The notes under the pieces are model-generated. The model had not been told where the DNA came from. It did no database searches and was given only the letters and a program-made list of their open reading frames with translations. A stretch of DNA of 26,626 nt, taken from the NCBI GenBank assembly GCA_023437485.1, contig JAEZGB010000014.1, forward strand, positions 1 through 26,626, in the 5' to 3' direction. This document shows, one piece after another, positions 21,801 through 26,626 of the stretch. The position numbers and the translations under genes were made by a program. The stretch's first letter is position 1. Each line of letters starts with the position of its first letter. Source of the DNA: Bacteroidota bacterium (GTDB taxonomy: Bacteria; Bacteroidota; Bacteroidia; Flavobacteriales; Flavobacteriaceae).

Positions 21801-22382
21801 AATTTGCCGGTTATCGTCTTCACGGGTAAAAGCCTTTCGCTACAGGAAGAACTCCGTATCAAGAAATACGCTGATTCAATCGTGGTGAAAACAGCCCACT
21901 CTTACCAAAGAATGTTGGACGAGGTCTCACTTTTCCTGCACATTGTTGAAGAAAAGAAAAAAAACAAGCCGGGCGGGCCGCGCAAAAAGAACAACCTTGA
22001 CAACCTGCTGGCGGGCAAAACGGTGCTCATCGTGGATGACGATGTGCGAAACATCTATTCGCTCACCAAAGCCCTTGAGGTGCTCAATATGAAGGTGATT
22101 ACCGCAATTGACGGAACAGAGGCCCTCAAAGCGCTGAACGAGCATCCGGAAACCGACATCGTGCTGCTTGACATGATGATGCCCAATATGGACGGTTACG
22201 AGGCCGCCGGAAAAATCAGGGAACAGCCGCGCTTTCGGAACCTTCCGGTGATCGCGGTAACGGCAAAAGCCATGACCGGTGACCGCGAGAAATGCATCAG
22301 CGCCGGCGCATCAGATTATATTACCAAACCCGTTGACGTGGACCAGCTAATGTCATTGCTTCGCGTCTGGCTTTACGACTAA
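18843..22382 (+). CDS. CHASE3-HAMP-GAF hybrid histidine kinase with three receivers
   Basis: A 1179-residue membrane sensor kinase. TM1 is about 8-30, an extracytoplasmic CHASE3-type helical domain 40-178 (MRGYLLTGKSNFLEAY), TM2 179-200, HAMP 201-270 and GAF about 285-430. A long Glu/Gln-rich coiled coil covers about 432-515. HisKA has His527 in SHELRTPLN, and HATPase_c has DTGIG (676-680) and GGTGLGL (705-711). Three receivers follow: REC1 (Asp842, Lys in LDKPV), REC2 (Asp964, Lys1016 followed by Thr instead of Pro) and REC3 (Asp1110, KPVDVD). It is the core of the operon. The multiple receivers suggest a branched phosphorelay. The signal is unknown. Confidence 0.95.
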   Translation: MNGNFKRNLFISTGVSVLILIISATASFLSIQSLLDSNAQVHKTQDMIFHLNEARAEALEAQTSMRGYLLTGKSNFLEAYNGSYTRVREKLNRVRQLSLGNPSQMRNLEKLDLVIDSYYDYLRQRVEEKSAGVTTDQAVLKRGKYLLDSQRSQFLMIEAHEKQLLSDGISDSNRAGRFSSALVLTAALVALIISVVFFYRILRDFQVRTELQRALEESDESTRRRIEAISGIAGEISGGNYAVRVDDDERDALGSVATSLNAMAESLEASFGKLRDRDWLQSGVAKLNDAMIGEQNADKLAQVIIEQVSVYTRASAGAIFLMEGETLSPAAGYGYVPPNDFEIPMGHGLAGQAAKSNEILELEAATSEDITITYAMGEVRPAHIIAVPLSDGKVAGVIELATTKKFDHLDREFLQTVAGNILISIRAAQNRNRVQELFEETQAQAEELAAQHSELESINAELEVQTEKLQASEEELRVQQEELQQTNEELAERSVLLEERNMEIQKKSEDLELTTRYKSEFLANMSHELRTPLNSILLLSRLLAENTEKNLTPEQTEFARVIQSSGNGLLGLIDEILDLSKIEAGKMDLELADLTVTSIAEGLRPMFEPLAREKSIDFKVDISNAPVIVRTDKMRLEQILKNLISNAIKFTSTGEVKLEIVKNLHDPQMVDFTVSDTGIGIAPEKQLLIFEAFQQADGSTKRKYGGTGLGLSISRELAKLLRGEISLESTENKGSTFTLTLPIAGPGSLSNAENQPEHPEIEQQQPELPQYVSPEIPDDVPDDRDNIGQDDRVMLIVEDDVNFAKSLVEFTRQRGYKAVVSVRGDHALNLAMVYKPSGILLDIELPVKSGWEVMEELKAHRQTRHIPVHIMSSHKVRQESLLKGAVNFLDKPVAFEQIPEVFRRIEQIVNKESKKVLIIEDNPKHARALSFFLESYNINSEISSEVATGVDALQKDEVDCVILDMGIPDKQAYDILEKIRNREGLENLPVIVFTGKSLSLQEELRIKKYADSIVVKTAHSYQRMLDEVSLFLHIVEEKKKNKPGGPRKKNNLDNLLAGKTVLIVDDDVRNIYSLTKALEVLNMKVITAIDGTEALKALNEHPETDIVLLDMMMPNMDGYEAAGKIREQPRFRNLPVIAVTAKAMTGDREKCISAGASDYITKPVDVDQLMSLLRVWLYD

Positions 22383-22383
22383 G

Positions 22384-22752
22384 ATGAAAAAAAAGCAAAT
22401 CCTGATTGTCGACGATGACCCGCGGAACATTTTTGCGCTCCGTGCAACCTTGCTTGCCGGCGGGTTTGATTGTGTCGATTGCCTATCGGCGCAGGAGGCC
22501 GTGGTCAAACTGGCAGGTTCCGAAGTTTTTGACGCCGTGCTCCTGGATATGATGATGCCGGATATCGACGGTTACGAGGCTATCCCTTTGATCCGCAATA
22601 TTACAGGGCGCGAAAACATTCCCATTGTCGCGGTGACGGCGCAAGCGATGAAGGGCGATCGCCAAAAATGCCTTGACGCCGGCGCGGATTACTATGTTTC
22701 AAAACCGGTGGACGTGGACAAGTTGTTTCAAATTTTAAGAAATTTGCCATGA
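22384..22752 (+). CDS. Single-domain response regulator resembling REC3
   Basis: A 122-residue stand-alone receiver (LIVDDDPRNIF, phosphoacceptor in LLDMMMPDIDGYEA, Lys in SKPVDVDKL). It closely matches the last receiver of the preceding kinase: both share an LIVDDD start with RNI three residues on, LLDMMMP followed by DGYEA, a GDR-KC segment and KPVDVD. It therefore probably arose by duplication of REC3 or from the same ancestor. It starts one base after the kinase stop and overlaps cheR by four bases. With no output domain it may act as a phosphate sink or regulate CheR/CheB by contact, because the CheB here lacks its own receiver. Confidence 0.93.
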   Translation: MKKKQILIVDDDPRNIFALRATLLAGGFDCVDCLSAQEAVVKLAGSEVFDAVLLDMMMPDIDGYEAIPLIRNITGRENIPIVAVTAQAMKGDRQKCLDAGADYYVSKPVDVDKLFQILRNLP

Positions 22753-23558
22753 TCACCAATGCGCAACTTGAACTTTTGATACAGGAAATCGCCGATTACC
22801 ACGGGTATGACTTCAGCGATTATTCAAAAGCGTCTTTCAAGCGGCGCATTGACCGTATTTACCAGCTTGACCGGTACAGTGATTTTTCACAGTTTCTTTC
22901 GCGGGTGCGGCAGGACCAGGATTATTTTCGCTGGCTGGTGGAAGAAATCACGGTTAACGTAACCGAGATGTTTCGCGATCCGCATTTTTACAGGGCGCTA
23001 CGGTCACACGTTCTGCCCCAATTGGCTACCAAACCTTTCATCCGTGTGTGGCACGCCGGCTGTTCCACTGGCGAAGAGGCCTACTCCATGGCCATTATGC
23101 TGGACGAGCTCAACCTTTTGAACAAATCGCTGATTTACGCCACCGATCTGAGCCCTGCAGTATTGCAAGCGGCCAAAAAAGGCGTTTTTCCGCTCAGGAT
23201 GATGAAGCAATATTCTGAAAATTATGTGGCTGCCGGCGGAATGGCTGATTTCTCCGATTTCTATATCGCCAATTACGGTTATGCCAAATTCAGTGAAAGG
23301 TTGTCACAGAAAATGGTTTTTTCACAACACAACCTGGTATCAGACCGGTCCTTCAATGAATTCGACCTGATCTTATGCCGAAACGTGCTGATTTATTTTG
23401 ACCAGGCGCTGCAGGACCGTACGATTTTGCTCTTTGACCAGAGCCTCGCCCGGTTGGGTTATCTCGCTTTGGGCAGCAAGGAAACCTTGAAGTATTCGGC
23501 CGTGAGTGCTAATTACGAGCAATTGCCCGGCGAAAAAATCTGGAAAAAAATCGCATGA
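22749..23558 (+). CDS. cheR: CheR-type protein-glutamate methyltransferase
   Basis: A 269-residue SAM-dependent methyltransferase. The N-terminal helical domain (residues 1-70) contains FKRRIDRIYQL. The loop EITVNVTEMFRDPHFY leads into the SAM-binding core with WHAGCSTGEEAYS (101-113) and ATDLSP. FDLILCRNVLIYFD (205-218) is the usual CheR signature. Length is normal. CheR enzymes methylate glutamates in coiled-coil regions of chemoreceptors, but no chemoreceptor is encoded nearby, so the substrate is open. It overlaps the response regulator and cheB by four bases each. Confidence 0.94.
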   Translation: MITNAQLELLIQEIADYHGYDFSDYSKASFKRRIDRIYQLDRYSDFSQFLSRVRQDQDYFRWLVEEITVNVTEMFRDPHFYRALRSHVLPQLATKPFIRVWHAGCSTGEEAYSMAIMLDELNLLNKSLIYATDLSPAVLQAAKKGVFPLRMMKQYSENYVAAGGMADFSDFYIANYGYAKFSERLSQKMVFSQHNLVSDRSFNEFDLILCRNVLIYFDQALQDRTILLFDQSLARLGYLALGSKETLKYSAVSANYEQLPGEKIWKKIA

Positions 23559-24118
23559 TAACAAGGCTGGTTATAATCGGGGGATCGGCGGGAAGCCTTG
23601 AAGTCGCCCTCAAGATCCTGGCAAAAATGCCGGCCGACCTCCCGCACCCGGTGGTTTTGATCCTTCATAGAATGGCATCGGAAGACCATATGCTCGAGGA
23701 CCTTTTTGCGGCGAAATGCGAGCTGGAAACTGTTGCGGTTGAAGATAAGACCTTACTTTCGGGAGGCAAGATTTTTATCGCGCCAAGCGATTACCACCTG
23801 TTGTTTGAAGGCGACGGGACACTCTCGCTTGACACCTCGCCCAAAGTCAATTACAGCCGTCCCAGTATTGACGTGAGTTTTGAATCGGCGGCCGATGCCT
23901 GGAAAGACCGTGTTACCGGAATCCTGTTGTCAGGCGCCAACGCCGATGGAAGCCGCGGACTTGAGGCTATCAAAAAGGCCGGTGGGACCACAGTGGTGCA
24001 GGATCCCGCTACCGCCGCCATGCCCGTAATGCCTCAAAGCGCTATTGACTTCATGCAACCTGACCTGATCGCCGGCAAAGCAGAACTTGTACGGGTGATC
24101 CAAAAAGGGATAATATAA
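23555..24118 (+). CDS. cheB: CheB-type methylesterase domain without receiver
   Basis: A 187-residue protein corresponding only to the C-terminal methylesterase/deamidase domain of CheB. The catalytic triad is visible: Ser11 in GGSAGS, His38 in ILHRM and Asp131 in GANADGS, with SRPSIDVSFES between. The usual N-terminal receiver is missing, so its activity cannot be controlled by direct phosphorylation. The neighbouring stand-alone response regulator could substitute. It overlaps cheR by four bases and the membrane hydrolase gene by one. Confidence 0.93.
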   Translation: MITRLVIIGGSAGSLEVALKILAKMPADLPHPVVLILHRMASEDHMLEDLFAAKCELETVAVEDKTLLSGGKIFIAPSDYHLLFEGDGTLSLDTSPKVNYSRPSIDVSFESAADAWKDRVTGILLSGANADGSRGLEAIKKAGGTTVVQDPATAAMPVMPQSAIDFMQPDLIAGKAELVRVIQKGII

Positions 24119-25122
24119 TGGACAGCCTGACTCAAATTGTGCTTGGCGCCGCCGTAGGCGAAGCCGTTGCAGGAAAAAAGTTAGGCAACCGGGCTGTCCT
24201 TTATGGGGGGATTTTGGGAACGATTCCGGATCTGGATGTTTTTGTGGGCAAATTCTATGATATTGTCACCGCCAATGACATCCATCGGGGGTTTAGCCAT
24301 TCGATTGCCTTTTTCCTGCTGGCCTCTCCCCTGTTGGCTTGGTCACTGAAATTCCTGGAAAGGAAAAACGGCCTTACCTTGAAAGAAGGATTCACAATGT
24401 CATTCCTGTGCCTTCTGACCCACGCGCTGCTCGATGCATTCACCAATTGGGGCACACAGCTTTTTTGGCCGCTTGACCTTAGGGTTTCCATCCAATCAAT
24501 TTTTGTGGTTGACCCCCTCTACACGCTGCCCTTCCTGTTTTGTCTTATCATGGCAATGCGGATGAAGCGTACCAATCCACGGCGTGCGCGTTGGAACCGG
24601 CGCGGTCTTATCATCAGCAGCATTTATCTCTTGCTAACCGTAGGCGTTCAGGCTTATATCCGGCAGCATTTTCACCATTCGCTGAAATCACGCGGTATCG
24701 CCTATTCACAGCTAAGCGTTCGCCCAGCCCCGCTTAATATTATTTTGTGGAATGCCAATGTTAAAGTGCCTGACGGTTATTTGTTGGGCGAATACTCGAT
24801 ATTTGACACCGCGCCCATCGACTACCGATTTTTTGCCAAAGACAGCGCCCTGGTCGGAAGCGGAATCCATACTCCCATGATACAAAAATTGATCAGGATG
24901 TCAAATGATTGGTATACCCTGAGCAAAAGCGGTGATAAACTGTATTTCAATGACCTGCGATTTGGCCTTATCAGCGAGGAATCGGCTGCGCCCGAGTTCG
25001 TGTTCCGTTATGAACTTCGACAAAACAACGGCGTCTGGACAGGCCACGAGGCAGAAAGCCCTTCCCGCCGCGAGCCTGGAAAATTATTGCGAAGGTTGTG
25101 GAAGAGAATGTGGGGAAATTAA
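24118..25122 (+). CDS. YdjM-like membrane metal-dependent hydrolase (DUF457)
   Basis: A 334-residue inner-membrane protein of the YdjM/DUF457 group. Characteristic motifs are MDSLTQIVLGAAVGEAV at the start, GTIPDLDVF (about 34-42), IHRGFSHS (about 59-66) and HALLDAFTNWGTQLFWP (about 102-118), whose His and Asp residues probably bind metal. About four hydrophobic segments lie between 60 and 190, followed by a soluble C-terminal part ending in Arg/Lys-rich sequence. The substrate is unknown; a phospholipase-C-like activity has been suggested for related folds but is not shown. It overlaps cheB by one base and is the last gene of the operon. Confidence 0.85.
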   Translation: MDSLTQIVLGAAVGEAVAGKKLGNRAVLYGGILGTIPDLDVFVGKFYDIVTANDIHRGFSHSIAFFLLASPLLAWSLKFLERKNGLTLKEGFTMSFLCLLTHALLDAFTNWGTQLFWPLDLRVSIQSIFVVDPLYTLPFLFCLIMAMRMKRTNPRRARWNRRGLIISSIYLLLTVGVQAYIRQHFHHSLKSRGIAYSQLSVRPAPLNIILWNANVKVPDGYLLGEYSIFDTAPIDYRFFAKDSALVGSGIHTPMIQKLIRMSNDWYTLSKSGDKLYFNDLRFGLISEESAAPEFVFRYELRQNNGVWTGHEAESPSRREPGKLLRRLWKRMWGN

Positions 25123-25186
25123 TGGAGTTTGAATTGCCTCGTGATCGAGACAGTCGCCGCGGTCTTTCCAACATTTGACCCGGGCC

Positions 25187-25211
25187 AAAAAAAAGCCACC
25201 CAAAGGCAGCT
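25187..25211 (-). terminator. Terminator of the cysteine synthase-like gene
   Basis: On the minus strand AGCTGCC and GGTGGCT form a seven-pair stem (two G-T pairs) with a TTTG loop, followed by a run of eight T. It lies 24 bases past the stop at 25235. It may also weakly end the plus-strand operon, where TTTAATATTT follows the stem. Confidence 0.75.
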
Positions 25212-25234
25212 TTAATATTTAAATTGTCATGCGG

Positions 25235-26275
25235 TTACTTGATAAACTCAATCCGCTCGGCTTCTTCCAGGTTCTTGCTGTCAAAAAAACCTTGCTCGTT
25301 CATCCAGTCGTCGCTGAAAACCTTGCTCATGTAGCGGCTGCCGTGGTCAGGGAAAATGGCAACAACATTGCTCTCAGGTCCAAATTCGCCTTCCTCGGCA
25401 TATTGCTTCACGGCCTGCATAACAGCGCCGGAAGTATATCCGACAAAAAGCCCCTCGCGCTTGGCAAGCTCACGAGTCGTGTGCGCACTTTCTTCATCGG
25501 TAACCTTGATGAACTTGTCAATAAGGTCAAAATCGGTTGCGGATGGAATTAGGTTCTTGCCCAATCCCTCTATTCGGTAGGGGTAAATTTCGCGGTTGTC
25601 AAACTCTTTGGTTTCGTGGTATTTTTTAAGTACCGAACCAAAAGCATCGACACCCAACACACGGATCATCGGGTTTTTCTCCTTGAGGTATTTGGCCGCG
25701 CCCGAAATGGTTCCGCCGGTCCCGCTGCACGCCACCAAATGGGTAATCCTGCCATTGGTCTGCTCCCAGATCTCAGGGCCGGTGGTTTGATAATGTGCGT
25801 CGATATTGAGTTGGTTGAAATATTGGTTGATGTAAACCGAACCTTTTGTTTCTTCATGCAACCTTTTGGCCACATTGTAGTAAGAACGCTCATCATCGGC
25901 CGAAACATGCGCGGGGCAAACATAAACTTTGGCACCCATGCTGCGGAGCATGTCAATTTTATCTTTTGAAGATTTGCTGCTCACGGCCAGGATGCACTGG
26001 TACCCTTTGATGATGCTTACCATCGCAAGGCTGAATCCGGTATTTCCCGAAGTGGTTTCAATTATGGTATCTCCCGGGGAAAGTATGCCGCGTTTTTCGG
26101 CTTCTTCTATAATATATAAGGCGATCCTGTCTTTGGTAGAGTGTCCCGGATTGAAGGCTTCCACTTTTGCGAAGAAGTTTCCAGGTAAGCTTTCCGTAAC
26201 ATTGTTGAGTTTAATAAGCGGTGTATTACCTATTAATTCAAGCACATTATTGTAAGCTTTTATTTCTTCTTTCAT
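25235..26275 (-). CDS. Cysteine synthase / cystathionine beta-synthase-like PLP enzyme
   Basis: A 346-residue fold-type II PLP enzyme. The N-terminus has IGNTPLIKLNNV (15-26). The PLP-binding lysine is Lys48 in NPGHSTKDR, where O-acetylserine sulfhydrylases usually have NPxxSVKDR. SGNTGF (76-81) binds the substrate carboxylate, and a GTGGT phosphate loop lies near residue 185. No CBS domain is present. It probably makes cysteine from an activated serine and sulfide, or cystathionine from serine and homocysteine. The sequence does not decide between them. It is monocistronic, with its own promoter and terminator. Confidence 0.9.
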   Translation of the reverse strand: MKEEIKAYNNVLELIGNTPLIKLNNVTESLPGNFFAKVEAFNPGHSTKDRIALYIIEEAEKRGILSPGDTIIETTSGNTGFSLAMVSIIKGYQCILAVSSKSSKDKIDMLRSMGAKVYVCPAHVSADDERSYYNVAKRLHEETKGSVYINQYFNQLNIDAHYQTTGPEIWEQTNGRITHLVACSGTGGTISGAAKYLKEKNPMIRVLGVDAFGSVLKKYHETKEFDNREIYPYRIEGLGKNLIPSATDFDLIDKFIKVTDEESAHTTRELAKREGLFVGYTSGAVMQAVKQYAEEGEFGPESNVVAIFPDHGSRYMSKVFSDDWMNEQGFFDSKNLEEAERIEFIK

Positions 26276-26328
26276 AAAAAAATAATTAATTAAGGCCGTG
26301 TCAGGACATGACTCACCTTTAATCCTTG

Positions 26329-26336
26329 CAAATCTA
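26329..26336 (-). promoter_or_regulatory. TAnnTTTG element for the cysteine synthase-like gene
   Basis: Minus-strand TAGATTTG is a perfect -7 element, about 54 bases upstream of the ATG at 26275. No good TTTG is found at -33. The predicted leader contains a small inverted repeat (GTCA...TGAC, 26300-26312). Confidence 0.5.
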
Positions 26337-26351
26337 AAAAAAATATTCTAA

Positions 26352-26626
26352 TTACTTTTTAATTCCCTCCAAATCTAACAAAAAAGAAAATTCCTTTGCC
26401 AGCTCCCGCAAAGCCTCGAAACGCCCCGAAGCACCGCCATGGCCTGCCTCCATATTTGTGTCCAGGAACAGTTGTTTTTCCCCGGTGGAAACCATCCTGA
26501 GTTTGGCAACCCATTTTGCCGGTTCCCAATATTGGACCTGCGAATCGTGAAGGCCAGTTGAAACGTATAGGTTGGGATAAACTTTTTGCTGTATGTTGTC
26601 ATAGGGCGAATATGACAGCATATAAT
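26352..26626 (-). CDS. ptrB: Oligopeptidase B, C-terminal part (runs off the window)
   Basis: The last 91 codons of a family S9A serine peptidase that cleaves peptides after basic residues. LSYSPYDNI, TGLHDSQVQYWEPAKWVAKLR and AGHGGASGRF are close to the C-terminus of E. coli oligopeptidase B. The Asp of LHDSQV and the His of GHGG complete the catalytic triad. The nucleophile Ser and the beta-propeller lie beyond position 26626. The ATG at 26619-26621 is internal, not the start. The gene ends 76 bases upstream of the divergently phased but same-strand cysteine synthase-like gene. Confidence 0.92.
   Translation of the reverse strand, partial: YMLSYSPYDNIQQKVYPNLYVSTGLHDSQVQYWEPAKWVAKLRMVSTGEKQLFLDTNMEAGHGGASGRFEALRELAKEFSFLLDLEGIKK

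Overview
The window looks like chromosomal DNA of a Bacteroidota bacterium, most likely of the flavobacterial lineage. The reasons are a PorX-type response regulator with a PglZ domain, a fused LpxC/FabZ protein, several promoters matching the Bacteroidota housekeeping pattern (TTTG or TTG, about 19 bases, then TAnnTTTG), and the conserved gene blocks lpxD-lpxC/fabZ-lpxA-efp-lpxD-like-sucD and porX-tsaE-ald. No phage, insertion sequence or CRISPR array is visible.

Positions 1-9904 are almost all on the minus strand. Read in the direction of transcription they are an HD-domain phosphohydrolase, the lipid A genes lpxD, lpxC/fabZ and lpxA, then efp, a second LpxD-like acyltransferase, a small NTF2-like protein, sucD, and two glycolytic genes (pfkA, gapA). 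Positions 9925-11026 form an irregular stretch: two small very hydrophilic proteins, the last ~48 codons of a decayed histidine kinase, a tRNA-Val(GAC) with its own promoter and terminator, and low-complexity repeats. Positions 11027-14660 (minus) hold porX, tsaE, an alanine dehydrogenase and a DUF4258-like small protein.

Positions 14811-17137 carry a family 9 glycosyltransferase, a secreted protein, another small hydrophilic protein and a lipoprotein. From 17222 to 25122 (plus) runs the most striking unit: seven genes that overlap by 1-4 bases or are one base apart. They encode a response regulator, a REC-histidine kinase, a 1179-residue CHASE3-HAMP-GAF-kinase-REC-REC-REC hybrid, a second response regulator, CheR, a stand-alone CheB methylesterase domain and a YdjM-like membrane hydrolase. 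No CheA, CheW, chemoreceptor or flagellar/gliding gene accompanies them, so CheR/CheB probably modify something other than a classical chemoreceptor. The long Glu/Gln-rich coiled coil of the large kinase is one candidate. The window ends (minus) with a cysteine synthase-like PLP enzyme and the C-terminal part of an oligopeptidase B.

No gene-free stretch exceeds 300 bases. The longest spacers (5134-5360, 10851-11026, 2168-2374, 1030-1180, 16582-16741) hold short AT-rich word repeats, promoters, terminators or inverted repeats, and no further gene that I can see.
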